From assembly GCA_947475895.1 (NCBI GenBank), contig CANJMF010000003.1:124001-188000 (forward strand): a DNA stretch of 64,000 bases. The letters run 5' to 3'. Under the pieces are notes generated by a model. The model was not told the DNA's origin and searched no databases. It saw nothing but the letters and a program-made list of their open reading frames with translations. The stretch comes from Fidelibacterota bacterium (GTDB taxonomy: Bacteria > Pseudomonadota > Alphaproteobacteria > Rhodospirillales > Rhodospirillaceae). This document shows positions 1-10,175 of this stretch, in pieces. Within the stretch, counting starts at the first letter, position 1. Every line of letters begins with the position of its first letter. The position numbers were made by a program, and so were the translations under genes.

Positions 1-2
1 TG

Positions 3-791
3 TGGTCGGCTATTGGACTGCCGATCATCCTGGCCTGCGGTTATGAATGTTTCGATCAATTGCTCGCGGGCGGCGAGGCGATGGATCGCCATTTCGAAAC
101 GGCGCCCCTCGATCAAAACTTGCCGGTGATTTTGGCGCTGATCGGCATCTGGTATGTGAATTTCTTCAACATGCCGGCGCAAGCGATTCTGCCTTACGAT
201 CATCGCCTGCGCCTATTGCCATTCCATCTTCAGCAGCTCGATATGGAAAGCAACGGTAAGAGCGTCACGCGCGATGGCGCTGTTGTCGACGTGCCGACCG
301 GACCCATCATCTTCGGCGGCGGCGGCTCCGACAGTCAGCATTCGTTTTTTCAGCTATTGCACCAAGGCCCGCGTGTCATTCCGTGCGATTTCATCGCGGC
401 TCTTAAAGGTGGCGACACCGCGAGCCGCGATTTGCTGCTCTCGAATGCCTTCGCCCAAACCGAAGCGCTGATGATGGGGCGCAGTGGCGCCGATATCGCC
501 GCACACCGCCAATTCACCGGCAACCGTCCCTCCAACACGCTGCTGCTGGATGATGTTTCGCCTTACACCGTCGGAATGCTGATCGCGCTGTACGAACACA
601 AAGTGTTTGTGCAGGGGTTGATCTGGGGCGTGAATTCTTTCGACCAATGGGGTGTGGAACTCGGCAAAGAATTAGCCAAATCGCTCGAGCCCGCTTTGCG
701 CGGCGATGCGGCGGCCAGCACCAAGGGCCGCGACGGCTCCACCGTCGGCCTGGTCAATGCCTACCTCAAGTCCAAGGGTAAGGCGTCATGA
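3..791 (+). CDS. pgi: Glucose-6-phosphate isomerase, C-terminal part (cut by window edge)
   Basis: Interconverts glucose-6-phosphate and fructose-6-phosphate in the cytoplasm. The frame is open from the first bases of the window (reads [15 protein letters not shown]), so the N-terminal half lies outside. The second family signature is visible as [18 protein letters not shown], with the usual G-T-N before QHSF replaced by G-S-D. The later [18 protein letters not shown] block and the C-terminal [10 protein letters not shown] are typical of PGI. The stop overlaps the mutL start by 4 nt (ATGA), so the two are translationally coupled. Identification is secure; only the missing half is unknown. Confidence 0.95.
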   Translation, partial: WSAIGLPIILACGYECFDQLLAGGEAMDRHFETAPLDQNLPVILALIGIWYVNFFNMPAQAILPYDHRLRLLPFHLQQLDMESNGKSVTRDGAVVDVPTGPIIFGGGGSDSQHSFFQLLHQGPRVIPCDFIAALKGGDTASRDLLLSNAFAQTEALMMGRSGADIAAHRQFTGNRPSNTLLLDDVSPYTVGMLIALYEHKVFVQGLIWGVNSFDQWGVELGKELAKSLEPALRGDAAASTKGRDGSTVGLVNAYLKSKGKAS

Positions 792-2599
792 CCATCCGCC
801 TTCTGCCGCCAAATCTTGTCAATCAGATCGCCGCCGGCGAAGTGGTGGAGCGGCCCGCATCGGCCATCAAGGAATTGGTCGAGAACGCCATCGATGCCGG
901 CGCCACACGCATCGAAATTTCGGTCAACGATGGCGGCCGTTCAATGATCGTCGTCACCGACAATGGCCACGGCATGACGCCACAGGAACTCATTGTCGCC
1001 GTTGACCGCCATGCGACATCGAAATTGCCCCAGGACGATTTGCTGGCCATCAACTATCTCGGGTTTCGCGGCGAGGCATTGCCGGCCATCGGGTCGGTCG
1101 CGCGCCTGACCGTCACCAGCCGCAAAGGCGGTGCGGATTCTGGTTGGTATGTCGTTGTCGCCGGTGGGCGTAAGGACGGCCCCGTCCCGGCGCCCCATAC
1201 GCAAGGCACGCGCGTCGAAGTGCGTGATATCTTTTTTGCCACGCCGGCGCGGCTGAAGTTCCTCAAAGCCGCCGCGACCGAACTGTCATACACAGTCGAC
1301 ACCATCGAGCGCCTAGCCATGGCGCGGCCTGAGATTTCCTTTACGCTCACCTCCGACGGTAAGCCGCGTTTGCATTTGCCGGCGGGTAACATCCAGGCCG
1401 ACATGTTCGACGCGCACCTTGCGCGCCTCTCGGCAATTCTCGGCAAGGACTTCGCCGCCAACGCTATTCCTGTGGCGGCCGAGCGCGAAGGCATCAAGCT
1501 CTACGGCTACATCGGCGTGCCGACATTCAACCGCGGCAATGCGCTTGCGCAGTATTTGTTTGTGAACGGCCGCCCGGTGCGCGACCGGTTGTTGAACGGC
1601 GCGGTGCGCGGCGCCTATCAGGATTTTCTCGCCTCCAACCGCCATCCTTACGTGGTCCTCTTCCTTGAACTTCCGCAGCGCGAAGTCGACGTGAACGTTC
1701 ATCCCGCCAAAGCCGAAGTGCGATTCCGCGATGCGGGCCTCGTTCGCGGCCTCATGGTCGGTGCACTGAAACACGCCTTGTCCGAGGCGGGGCACAAAGC
1801 CTCAACAACGGTATCCACCGCGGCACTCGGAGCGTTCCGCCCGGACGGCAGCACACAGTCGGGCGGTCCCGGCGGATATGCTGCCAGCTATACGTTCCAG
1901 TCGCCTCTGGAGGGCGAGGCGCACGGCTTCGCAGAGCAGGAGTCGGGTTCGCTGTTTGCCATTCCGCCTTCGGCGCCGGATTCAAGCCCGATCGAAGCGG
2001 TCGAAGCGGAATATCAATCGCATCCCTTGGGTGTCGCGCGCGCACAAGTGCATGAGACGTACATCGTCGCTCAAACGGCGGATGGCATCGTCATCGTCGA
2101 TCAGCACGCGGCCCACGAGCGCCTTGTGTATGAGCGTATGAAAGCCGCCATGAGCGCCGACGGCGTGAGCCGTCAGGTACTGTTGATTCCTGAAGTCGTC
2201 GATCTCGACGAAAGCAGCGCAGTGCGCCTTGTGGCTCGTGCGGGTGAACTGGCCGAGCTTGGGCTGGTGCTCGAGAACTTCGGGACCGGCTCGGTGGTGG
2301 TGCGCGAAGTTCCGGCGCTTCTCGGAGAAACCGACGTAAAGGGCCTCGTGCGAGATTTGGCCGATGAGCTGTCCGCGTTGGACGACACCCTCAGTCTCAA
2401 GGAGCGTTTGGGCGACGTTTGCGGCACACTGGCGTGCCATAGCGCGATCCGCGCCGGGCGACGTTTGAATGGCGCCGAGATGAATGCGCTTTTAAGACAG
2501 ATGGAAGTTACGCCGCATGCGGGGCAATGTAATCACGGTCGACCGACGTATGTGGAACTGAAGCTCAAAGATATCGAGCGGCTGTTTGGACGCCGCTAA
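788..2599 (+). CDS. mutL: DNA mismatch repair protein MutL
   Basis: Couples MutS mismatch recognition to downstream repair; dimeric GHKL ATPase. The ATP-binding motifs are visible: ENAIDAG (residues 32-38), DNGHGM (58-63) and GFRGEAL (92-98). The conserved dimerisation domain ends with [14 protein letters not shown] near the C-terminus. The length of 603 residues is normal for the family. A variable proline/serine-rich linker occupies roughly residues 335-420. The start overlaps the end of pgi (ATGA). The next gene begins 15 nt downstream, so a three-gene rightward unit is likely. Confidence 0.97.
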   Translation: MTIRLLPPNLVNQIAAGEVVERPASAIKELVENAIDAGATRIEISVNDGGRSMIVVTDNGHGMTPQELIVAVDRHATSKLPQDDLLAINYLGFRGEALPAIGSVARLTVTSRKGGADSGWYVVVAGGRKDGPVPAPHTQGTRVEVRDIFFATPARLKFLKAAATELSYTVDTIERLAMARPEISFTLTSDGKPRLHLPAGNIQADMFDAHLARLSAILGKDFAANAIPVAAEREGIKLYGYIGVPTFNRGNALAQYLFVNGRPVRDRLLNGAVRGAYQDFLASNRHPYVVLFLELPQREVDVNVHPAKAEVRFRDAGLVRGLMVGALKHALSEAGHKASTTVSTAALGAFRPDGSTQSGGPGGYAASYTFQSPLEGEAHGFAEQESGSLFAIPPSAPDSSPIEAVEAEYQSHPLGVARAQVHETYIVAQTADGIVIVDQHAAHERLVYERMKAAMSADGVSRQVLLIPEVVDLDESSAVRLVARAGELAELGLVLENFGTGSVVVREVPALLGETDVKGLVRDLADELSALDDTLSLKERLGDVCGTLACHSAIRAGRRLNGAEMNALLRQMEVTPHAGQCNHGRPTYVELKLKDIERLFGRR

Positions 2600-2614
2600 A
2601 AGGAAGCTCCGACA

Positions 2615-3529
2615 ATGATCGCCGAGTTTCTCCGCTATCTGACCACCTACGCACCCGAGCGCACGCGCAAGTTTGGCTATCTGAAACGCCTGATCGCGCT
2701 CGAGTTTCGCGCGCGCCGGTGCGAAACCGCCTGGGCGCCGCATCAGCGCGCCACGCGCAATTTCATCACCATGGCGGCCGATCTTTGCGAGCGCCAAAAC
2801 ATTGCGGTCGTGCTGGGATCCGGCCTTTTGCTGGAGGTGCCGTTAAAGGCTTTGGCCGAACGTTTCGAGCGCGTCTATCTGGTCGATATCTTTCACATGC
2901 CGCAGGCGCGCCGCGAGGCCAAGCGCCACTTCAACGTCAAGCTTTTGACCGGCGACATCACCGGCATTTTTCAGGCGATCAAAGACAATCGTCCACCGGG
3001 CCCTCATACGCCGGCACCAGCGCCGCGCATTCCGCACCTGAAAGAAGCCGACCTGATCGTATCGTGTAATTGCATGACGCAGCTCGCGGGGCCCTTCACG
3101 GAATATTTCGAGAAGGTGCGCGGGTTCTCCGATCTCGATTCCGACAAGCTCGCCTACCAGGTCATGGATCAACACGCCAAGGCGCTGGCGACGGACGCGA
3201 CGGGTATTGGCGTGCTGATCACCGATACCGAACGCTTCGCCATGCAAGGCGATAAAGTCGTCTCAAAGCATGACCTGCTAAAGGCGTTCAAATTGCCGCC
3301 GACAGCAACGGTCGGCTACAACGAGGAATGGGAGTGGTTGATTTCACCGCATCCCGAAGAGCATGCCACCCATGACTACGTTCACACGGTCGTGGGTAAG
3401 GTCTATCAGCACGGCGTCGTGGCCCCCCCCGAGGGGCAGGGTGATGGCCTTGAGACCGAAGCGCCGTCGCCCGACCTCTCGTCGGATACGCCGATCGATC
3501 TGCTTGGCGGCATTGTTCCTCAGCGTTAA
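2615..3529 (+). CDS. Unrecognised 304-residue protein with a Rossmann-like segment
   Basis: I do not recognise a named family. The region from about residue 65 (VVLGSGLLLEVPL), followed by VYLVDIFHMP and LLTGDI, has the strand-loop-helix rhythm of a class I SAM-dependent methyltransferase. Further on come an IVSCNCMTQL block and a GIGVLITDTE block. A low-complexity acidic/proline tail (about residues 268-304) follows a run of eight C at 3423-3430, a place where an indel could alter the tail. It sits 15 nt after mutL on the same strand, so it is probably co-transcribed. Function is unknown; a methyltransferase-like fold is inference only. Confidence 0.75.
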   Translation: MIAEFLRYLTTYAPERTRKFGYLKRLIALEFRARRCETAWAPHQRATRNFITMAADLCERQNIAVVLGSGLLLEVPLKALAERFERVYLVDIFHMPQARREAKRHFNVKLLTGDITGIFQAIKDNRPPGPHTPAPAPRIPHLKEADLIVSCNCMTQLAGPFTEYFEKVRGFSDLDSDKLAYQVMDQHAKALATDATGIGVLITDTERFAMQGDKVVSKHDLLKAFKLPPTATVGYNEEWEWLISPHPEEHATHDYVHTVVGKVYQHGVVAPPEGQGDGLETEAPSPDLSSDTPIDLLGGIVPQR

Positions 3530-3699
3530 TAGTTTTTAGTATGAACAATTATTTCGCTTGAGTATAAATCAGGTTGCGACCCAAAACTAAAAAGGGGATG
3601 ATACCGTTCACGTCTGCGCAGCGACGGACCGCGAGTTCGCGCCGATACCGCCTACCTGCGCAGCGTGTCCAACCGGAATCATGAGCCGGAGGTTTTGCG

Positions 3700-5797
3700 A
3701 TGGTGACAATCGAGCAACTGGCGCCGCGTCGGCTGGACCGACTCATTTTTGTGCCGGCGATTGCCGCCATCGTTGGGATGTGGGGTGTGGTGGGGGGTTT
3801 TTTCTCTGGGCGAACGTCACCAGGCGCTCGACCGCATTGAAACGGGTCTGCAATTTACCGTCGCGACTTTAGCCGACGCGAGTGTCATCGCAATACGCGC
3901 CGAAAATTTAACGCAAGAAGACGTCAATGCAAATCGCGCGGCGGCGATTGCGCGTGCATTGTTGCGCTATCCCGGTGCGCATATTTGGGTCGAGGAAAAC
4001 GATTCTATCGCAGCGGGAAAGCCGCCGGAAGGCCCGTTGGATCGACACATTTTTGTTGAAGAAAGTCGTGTGGCAGCCGGAAATGCGCACGGTGCCTTTA
4101 AGGTTCGCGCTGCAATCGCCACGTCAGATGCTTTAGCGCGGTGGACGACGACGGTCCGTATGCGTACCGTTGCGCTCTTTGCCATGACAATCGCGTTTTT
4201 GTTGCTGACGCATCTGCTGGCGCGGTCGATCCGCGAGCGCGCCGCGGCGGAACTGCGAACTGCAACAGCCATGAAGCGATTAATCCTGCGCGATCGCGCG
4301 CTCGAAGCGATCACGCAAGGCATCACAATCACTGATCAAAAACATCCAACAACGCCCATCATTTATACCAATCCGGCGTTCGCGGCGTTGATGGGTCGCG
4401 ATGTCGATAAGATCCTTGGCCGCACGCCAAAGTTATTCTTCGGTTCGGACAAAGTTGACGAAGCGCAAAAACAAATCGTCACTGCAGCGCGCGCGGAAAA
4501 GCGTCCGTGGCGGCTGGAATTGGAAGTGGCGCGCAAAGACGGAACCAGTTTCATCGACAACCTCGCGACGTCTTACATTTTTGATGACGATGGAAGTGTT
4601 AGCTATTCTGTCACGGTTCACGAAGACGTGACCGAAGTGCGCCAACGTGAGGAGCTGCTATTGAATGCTCACAAAATGGAAAGCGTTGGTCAACTTACCG
4701 GCGGAATCGCGCACGACTTCAACAATCTGCTGACAGCAATCAGATCCAATGCCGAGGATTTGAAGGAGGATTTGAAGGGCAAGCCGCTGGCACTGCGCCA
4801 GGCGGATATCGTCTTGCAGGCAGCGACGCGCGGTGCTGGATTGGTGGCACAGCTTATGGCTTTCGCGCGAACGCAGGAGCTGCATCCCCGCAATGTGGAT
4901 TCATCGCAGTTGGTTGGCTCGTTCACCAAGCTGATGCGCAACTCGTTGCCTGCCGATATCCAGATCGATGTTCGCGAAGCCAAAAAAATACCGCCGCTTT
5001 TTGTCGATCCCGTACGCCTCGAAAGCGCACTTTTAAATCTCTGTCTCAATTCACGCGATGCGATGCCGGGCGGCGGCACCATTACCATTGAAACCATGGT
5101 GCGCGAGCTGGACGAAGACTATGTGCGTGAGAACCTCGACGTCAGTCCCGGGCCGCATGTCATGATCGCGGTGACCGACACGGGCAGCGGCATGTCGCGC
5201 GAGGTGATCGAAAAAGCCTTCACGCCTTTCTTCACGACCAAAGAAGTGGGCGAGGGCACCGGCCTCGGACTCAGTATGGTCTATGGCTTCGTCAAGCAAA
5301 GCGGCGGGCACGTCAAAATCTACAGCGAGACCGGGTTCGGAACTGTCGTCAGAATCTATCTCCCTGTGCTAGGGGCGGCGGCCGAAGATGAACTCGCCGC
5401 ACGCCGCCGCGCGCTTCGCGGTAACGGCAGCATCCTCATCGTCGAGGATGACGAGCTTGTGCGCCAAAGCATTAGTAACAAGCTCACGGCATTTGGTTAC
5501 GCGGTGCTCGCGGCGCCCAACGCCGATCATGCGATCGAGATTTTAAACACGACGCCTGACTTCGATCTGGTGTTCTCTGACGTCATTATGCCGGGTTCCA
5601 TGAACGGTGCCGATCTCGTGCGCGAGGTGCGCAACCGCTGGCCTAAGGTGAACGTCCTGCTCACATCGGGTTACACGGAATCGACCGTGACGAGCAAAGT
5701 CAATATTCCCGCCGGCGTGAAGCTTTTATCGAAGCCCTATTCAAATGCCGAATTGGCCGACACCGTGCGTGTGGCCATGGGTATTGCGGCCGCCTAG
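3700..5797 (+). CDS. Hybrid sensor histidine kinase (PAS, HisKA, HATPase, receiver) with apparent frameshift
   Basis: Membrane sensor kinase with a C-terminal receiver. The long frame (3749-5797) has no good ribosome site and lacks a first membrane helix. In another frame, an ATG at 3700 behind GGAGG (3688-3692, 7 nt spacing) encodes [11 protein letters not shown] followed by a hydrophobic segment. Dropping one base in the G6-T6 run (3792-3803) joins this helix to the main frame, giving TM1, a roughly 110-residue extracytoplasmic region, TM2 ([20 protein letters not shown]), PAS, phospho-His in GGIAHDFNN (4712-4714), HATPase motifs and the receiver Asp in SDVIMPG (5579-5581). The stop shares the tetranucleotide CTAG with convergent rsmD. 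Kinase identity is sure; whether the shift is real or a sequencing error is open. Confidence 0.88.
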
Positions 5798-6393
5798 GCG
5801 TTAAACTGAAAAAACGCCACGGCAATGCGACCATAGGTGCGCCGATCCAAAAGCGTGAATGTCGGAACGTCCGGCAACATTTCGCCGGCTCCGGTCTCGA
5901 CGCTGACCAAGGCCCCCGCTTTCAACCATCCCTGCCGCGCGAGGCTCGCAAGTGAAGGCGCCACGAGGTTTTGGTCATAAGGGGGATCGAGAAATGCCAG
6001 ATCACTCGGACCGGCCGCGCGGGGCAAATTAGAGGCATCGACGCTCAAGACCACCGCGCGGTCTTCGGCGCCAAGTTTGGCGACGTTGCGCTTGATGAGC
6101 GCTAGGCCGGCCATATCGCGTTCAAGAAACGTGGTTTGCACGGCGCCGCGCGATAACGCTTCAAGGCCGAGCGCACCCGTTCCCGCAAACACATCGAGCA
6201 CCCGTGCACCTGCAAGATGAAACCCCTGTTCCGTGAAACCATGGGCGAGGCGGTTGAACAGGGCTCCGCGCACACGATCCGACGTGGGACGAATCGCGTC
6301 GCCGGGCGGCACTTCAATCGCGCGTCCGCGCCAGACCCCTGAGATGATGCGCAAGCTTCCGGGTTTGCCGGCGCTTTTAGCCTTCGCGATCAC
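5794..6393 (-). CDS. rsmD: 16S rRNA (guanine-N2)-methyltransferase RsmD
   Basis: Methylates a guanine of 16S rRNA (G966 in E. coli) using SAM. Characteristic motifs are SGVWRGRAIEVPPG near the N-terminus, the SAM-binding VLDVFAGTGALGLEALSRGA and the catalytic FLDPPYDQN. The length of 199 residues is normal. The start is GTG at 6393, and its GTGA overlaps the stop of the upstream rluB, so translation is coupled. The stop overlaps the histidine kinase stop on the other strand by 4 nt. Confidence 0.95.
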   Translation of the reverse strand: MIAKAKSAGKPGSLRIISGVWRGRAIEVPPGDAIRPTSDRVRGALFNRLAHGFTEQGFHLAGARVLDVFAGTGALGLEALSRGAVQTTFLERDMAGLALIKRNVAKLGAEDRAVVLSVDASNLPRAAGPSDLAFLDPPYDQNLVAPSLASLARQGWLKAGALVSVETGAGEMLPDVPTFTLLDRRTYGRIAVAFFQFNA

Positions 6394-7160
6394 CGACGCT
6401 GCCGCTTCTTGTTAAGGCCTTTCGGCGCTGCATCGCCTAACTGCTGGCGCATCACATGGCCCGGCACCTCTTCCAGAAAGCCTTCTTCCAAATTGCCCAA
6501 TTGGAAGGGGCCGTAAGAAACGCGAATGAGGCGCGTCACTTGCAAATCTAAGTGCTCCATGACTTTGCGAATTTCGCGGTTCTTGCCTTCGGTCAATCCA
6601 ACCGTCAGCCAGACGTTGCTTTTGGAAGGGCCATCGTTGTCGCGCGTTGCTTCGATCGATCCATAGCGCACGCCGTCGACCGTGACGCCCTTTTTCAGGA
6701 GCGCCAGCGTCCTGTCTTCAACGCGGCCATATACGCGCACGCGATAGCGCCGCACCCATCCGCGCGAAGGATGTTCAAGCTCGCGTGCAAGATCGCCGTC
6801 GTTGGTTAGGAGGAGCAACCCTTCCGAATTCAAATCCAGTCGGCCAACACTAATCACGCGCGGCAAATCCGGCGGCAGAACTTCAAACACCGTCGTGCGG
6901 CCTTTTTCGTCCTTATGCGTGGTGACGAGGCCCTTGGGCTTGAAGAAGCGCCACAAGCGCGCGCGGTCGGCGACGGGTAGCTGTTCGTTATCGACGCGCA
7001 CGTCGTCCGAGTCCTGAACGTTTATGGCGGGCGAGGTGAGCACGGTGCCGTTCACGCTCACGCGTCCCGCGGCAATCCACTTCTCGGCGTCGCGGCGCGA
7101 ACAAAGCCCTGCGCGCGCCATCACTTTCGCAATCCGTTCGCCCGGCGGCGTTTCGGTCAT
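6390..7160 (-). CDS. rluB: 23S rRNA pseudouridine synthase, RluB/RsuA family
   Basis: Converts uridine to pseudouridine in rRNA. From the chosen ATG at 7160 the protein begins MTETPPGERIAKVMARAGLCSRRDAE, an S4 RNA-binding domain. The catalytic block GRLDLNSEGLLLLTNDGDLA, with its Asp, and the final NREIRKVMEHL block follow. A longer reading from 7232 adds an N-terminus unlike the family and overlaps the amidotransferase gene more, so I prefer 7160, whose ATGA overlaps the upstream stop. The C-terminal tail is basic (KKRQRR). It belongs to a tightly coupled amidotransferase-rluB-rsmD unit. Confidence 0.93.
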   Translation of the reverse strand: MTETPPGERIAKVMARAGLCSRRDAEKWIAAGRVSVNGTVLTSPAINVQDSDDVRVDNEQLPVADRARLWRFFKPKGLVTTHKDEKGRTTVFEVLPPDLPRVISVGRLDLNSEGLLLLTNDGDLARELEHPSRGWVRRYRVRVYGRVEDRTLALLKKGVTVDGVRYGSIEATRDNDGPSKSNVWLTVGLTEGKNREIRKVMEHLDLQVTRLIRVSYGPFQLGNLEEGFLEEVPGHVMRQQLGDAAPKGLNKKRQRR

Positions 7161-7876
7161 GTGCGGCACGCGGCCACAAACGCCGCGAACAGCTTCGCGT
7201 CGGCGGGGCTGATATGGAACTCGGGGTGCCACTGCACACCGATACAGAATTTCCGTTTGGGATCTTCGATGCCTTCGATCACGCCGTCGTCGGCCACGGC
7301 GTCTATCACGAGGTGGGCCGGTACGTCCTTCACGGCCTGATGATGCGCGCTGTTTACCGGCAGACGCGTCTCGCCGGTAATCTTGTGTAATTGCGTGCCG
7401 ATCTTGATGGCCACGTCATGCCCTGCTTGATTGCGCGGGTTCGGTTGCTCGTGTGCGATATTGCTCGGCTGTTCGTCGGGAATGTGCTGCACCAGCGTGC
7501 CGCCCAGCGCCACCGCCAGCAATTGTTGGCCGCCGCAAATACCGAGGATGGGTTTGTCCGCCGTCAGCATGGCGCGGGTCATGCCCATTTCGAAATCGGT
7601 GCGGCCTTCCTTGACCGTCACTTTCGGGTGGCGCGTTTCGGCGCCGAACAGCTTCGGGTCCACGTCAAAGTTGCCGCCCGAGACAACAAGACCGTCGATC
7701 AAATTCGCATAGTGCGCCACCAGGCTCAGCTCATGGGGCAGCATGATAGGCACGCCGCCGGCTTCACGCACGGCGTCGCAATAGTTCTGGCGCAGCGCGT
7801 ACCACGGGAATTTCGAATATCCGCCGGGCGCTTCGCTGTCGGCGGTAATGCCGATAAGGGGCTGGGAGGTGGACAT
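7157..7876 (-). CDS. Class I glutamine amidotransferase, gamma-glutamyl-GABA hydrolase family
   Basis: Member of the peptidase C26 / PuuD-like group, which hydrolyses gamma-glutamyl bonds; the real substrate cannot be read from sequence. The nucleophile Cys lies in ILGICGGQQLLAVALGG, and the catalytic His-Glu pair in GVQWHPEF. The oxyanion-type motif VSGGNFDVDP and the block NSAHHQAVKDV also fit. I chose ATG 7876 (MSTSQPLIGITADSE), because 12 extra residues from 7912 precede the conserved first strand. It is the first gene of a three-gene leftward set ending in rsmD. Confidence 0.88.
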   Translation of the reverse strand: MSTSQPLIGITADSEAPGGYSKFPWYALRQNYCDAVREAGGVPIMLPHELSLVAHYANLIDGLVVSGGNFDVDPKLFGAETRHPKVTVKEGRTDFEMGMTRAMLTADKPILGICGGQQLLAVALGGTLVQHIPDEQPSNIAHEQPNPRNQAGHDVAIKIGTQLHKITGETRLPVNSAHHQAVKDVPAHLVIDAVADDGVIEGIEDPKRKFCIGVQWHPEFHISPADAKLFAAFVAACRT

Positions 7877-7927
7877 AAGGCGTATGTGGCGCGGGTGCGC
7901 CGGCCCTGTCAAGGACGGGGGCTGCGA

Positions 7928-8965
7928 CTAGCCGATATCGTTCTTGCGCGGACGGGCGATGGAGGCCGCGTAGGCTTGGCTCGCCATATCGGCGTCGCCT
8001 TTGGCCGCCGTGCGCGCGAGTTTCGCGGCTTGTTTGGGCGCGAGGATGTGCTTGGACAGTGAATTGCCCATGGCCGTCGTCCAGTTTGTCCCTTGAAGTC
8101 CGTTGGACTGCAAGGTTGTGCTGTCATCGCCGCCTTCGAATTGCATCATGGGCTGGTGCGCGATCATCTTCGACATTTCCTCGATGATGAAACGCGAGAT
8201 CATGGCGCGGCTGGGATCTTCGGCGGTGGGCTCGCTTGCGAGGGCTAGGTGCGGCGCTTGTGTCGCGGGCGGCTTTTGCTGCGCGACTGTCGGCGCCGCG
8301 CGCGTCGCTGCGTCGGCGAAGCGATCCATCTGGCCCGAGAAACGTTCGCGCACCAACGCCACCACATCGGCGGCGGAGCGCGCATGACCATCCGGCGTAT
8401 AGAACACCGACGTGTTGGCCTTGGCCGCGGCAGGCAGCACGCTGGCGGCGGATTTCGTGGGCGTATCCTGCGCGGTGCTCAGCAATTGCGTGGCGCCGCT
8501 CGCGCCGAGAAAGTGGGCGAGGTAGAGATCGGGCGCGTCGACCGCGCGTCCTAATTGTTCCTGCAACGCTGCGGCGTTATCGCGGGCGTATTCGGCGGCC
8601 ATGAGTCCGGAGGCTTCCGGATCTTCGCGCAACGCAAGAATGCGCTGCTCGGCGGCGGCGTCTTTCACAACAGACTTACCGCTCGCATCGGTGGTGATTT
8701 TTTGCGCGATCTCGCCGTAGCCATATTGCGCACCGTAATGCTTCAACATGTCGAGCCACGTCGAGCGCGTGAACTGGAATAATCCGGCGGCCGATGATGT
8801 GCTGGCTTGGGCGTCGGTCTTCAGGCTGCTTTCCTGCGCGGCCTTGGCGACAAGATATTGGAAGCTCACGCCGCTCTTGGCGCTCGCCACCTTGAGGCCG
8901 TTCAAGGTCGATCGCTCGACCGTCTGGCCTCCCATCTTCACCAAATCTGTGATGTCGCGTGTCAT
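7928..8965 (-). CDS. Lytic transglycosylase-like (SLT domain) protein
   Basis: Probably cleaves peptidoglycan glycan strands. An SLT-like catalytic segment occupies about residues 25-75, with the presumed catalytic Glu in AKAAQESSLKTDA and the downstream AAGLFQFTRSTWLDML. The rest is alanine-rich and helical, with no family signature I can place. There is no obvious signal peptide, which is unusual for a periplasmic enzyme and suggests delivery by another route, such as association with an envelope or flagellar machine; that is inference. It stands alone between the amidotransferase and the divergent tadA. Confidence 0.8.
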   Translation of the reverse strand: MTRDITDLVKMGGQTVERSTLNGLKVASAKSGVSFQYLVAKAAQESSLKTDAQASTSSAAGLFQFTRSTWLDMLKHYGAQYGYGEIAQKITTDASGKSVVKDAAAEQRILALREDPEASGLMAAEYARDNAAALQEQLGRAVDAPDLYLAHFLGASGATQLLSTAQDTPTKSAASVLPAAAKANTSVFYTPDGHARSAADVVALVRERFSGQMDRFADAATRAAPTVAQQKPPATQAPHLALASEPTAEDPSRAMISRFIIEEMSKMIAHQPMMQFEGGDDSTTLQSNGLQGTNWTTAMGNSLSKHILAPKQAAKLARTAAKGDADMASQAYAASIARPRKNDIG

Positions 8966-9052
8966 TTCGCCACCCTAAGCTCCGAGGGTTACGGATTCCT
9001 TACCCGATCCTTAACTATTGACCCCGCCCGGCGCCTCGCCGACTCTTGGAAC

Positions 9053-9514
9053 ATGACCCTGGCCGAAAAATCACAGGATTTCATGGCTCTGGCCTTTACT
9101 CAGGCCGAGGCCGCCGGTGCGCGCGGCGAGGTGCCCATTGGCGCCGTGGTAGTCGATTCCCATGGCGTGGTTGTGGGCGCGGCCGGCAACGAGGTCGAAG
9201 CCCTGAACGATCCCACGGCCCACGCTGAAGTCCTGGCGATCCGCCGGGCCGCAGCCAAAATCGGCGCGCCGCGCTTGGTCGACTGCGACATGTATGTGGT
9301 GCTCGAACCCTGCGCCATGTGCGCTACGGCGGCGTCCTTCGCTCGGCTGCGGCGGATTATCTATGCTGCCTACGATCCCAAGGGCGGCGGAATCGACCAT
9401 GGCCCCCGGATTTTCAGCCAGCCCACCTGCCATCACCGGCCCGACGTGGTGGGCGGGGTCGAAGCCGCGCGGGCCGAGGCGCTTTTGAAGGCGTTTTTCG
9501 CGGTGCGCCGCTAG
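9053..9514 (+). CDS. tadA: tRNA-specific adenosine deaminase TadA
   Basis: Deaminates adenosine 34 of tRNA-Arg(ACG) to inosine, an essential cytoplasmic reaction. Zinc-binding and catalytic residues are present: His57-Ala-Glu59 in DPTAHAEV, and Cys87 and Cys90 in LEPCAMC. The length of 153 residues is typical. The in-frame reading continues upstream to 8807, but that stretch is antisense to the transglycosylase gene and does not resemble the family, so ATG 9053 (MTLAEKSQDFM) is chosen. Confidence 0.93.
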   Translation: MTLAEKSQDFMALAFTQAEAAGARGEVPIGAVVVDSHGVVVGAAGNEVEALNDPTAHAEVLAIRRAAAKIGAPRLVDCDMYVVLEPCAMCATAASFARLRRIIYAAYDPKGGGIDHGPRIFSQPTCHHRPDVVGGVEAARAEALLKAFFAVRR

Positions 9515-9537
9515 GTCGTTCCGATTACAATAGGCCC

Positions 9538-10161
9538 ATGATCAAACGCCTCGCATCTTTCGCTGTTCTCGCCTGCGTCTCCGTAACGCTGGCTGTGCCT
9601 GCATTGGCCGCCGAGCATGGCGGTAAGAGCGAAAAGGCACCCAAGCACGAGACGAAAAAAGCCGAAGGCAAGCCGGCCGAGAAAAAAGAACCGCCCAAGA
9701 AAAAACCCGCGCCCAAAAAAGAAGAGGGCGAGGGCAAAGTCGGCTACAGCACCACCGTCATTCAGTTGATGCCGATGATGGCGCCCTATCGTACGTCGTC
9801 GGGCGTGCGCTATGAGTTGTTGAGTGTGCGCCTGGAATTGCCGCCTGATGATAATCCGCGTTCGGCGGAGTTGCAGCGCGGTGCGTGCTTTATGATTCCA
9901 ATCGTGCACGAGAAGATGTTGTTGTTCTTATCTAAAGCCAAGCTGCAAGAAGCCGACTTCCACGATCAGCGCCGCGAGGTTTTGGCCAAACGGCTTTTGG
10001 ATGTGGCCACCGACACCACCGACCGCAGCATGTTCACAGGTCTGAAATTAGTCGATGCAACAGCGCCGCCTTTGAAAGAAGTGGGCTCGGACGCGCAGAT
10101 CGTCGATAGCGATCCACCGCTCAGCCAGCGCTCTCAAACGCTGACGGCTGAGTGTAAATAA
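9538..10161 (+). CDS. Exported Lys/Pro-rich protein of unknown function
   Basis: It starts at ATG 9538 with a clear Sec signal peptide (MIKRLASFAVLACVSVTLAV, cleavage after ALA). Next comes a Lys/Glu/Pro linker of about 45 residues (KKEPPKKKPAPKKEEGEG), then a domain of about 130 residues beginning GYSTTVIQLMPMMAPYR. That arrangement loosely recalls FliL-like periplasmic proteins, but I see no firm family match. It lies 23 nt after tadA and may be co-transcribed. Convergent with purD, 14 nt apart. Confidence 0.8.
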   Translation: MIKRLASFAVLACVSVTLAVPALAAEHGGKSEKAPKHETKKAEGKPAEKKEPPKKKPAPKKEEGEGKVGYSTTVIQLMPMMAPYRTSSGVRYELLSVRLELPPDDNPRSAELQRGACFMIPIVHEKMLLFLSKAKLQEADFHDQRREVLAKRLLDVATDTTDRSMFTGLKLVDATAPPLKEVGSDAQIVDSDPPLSQRSQTLTAECK

Positions 10162-10175
10162 GAGCGTGTAAGTAG

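Noticed and set aside
3423-3430. Eight-C run as a fourth frameshift
   Set aside because: The reading continues to a plausible acidic tail and no alternative frame shows a better protein.
3614-3665. Two copies of CTGCGCAGCG upstream of the kinase
   Set aside because: Short GC-rich direct repeats at 42 bp offset may arise by chance; no other support for a regulator site.
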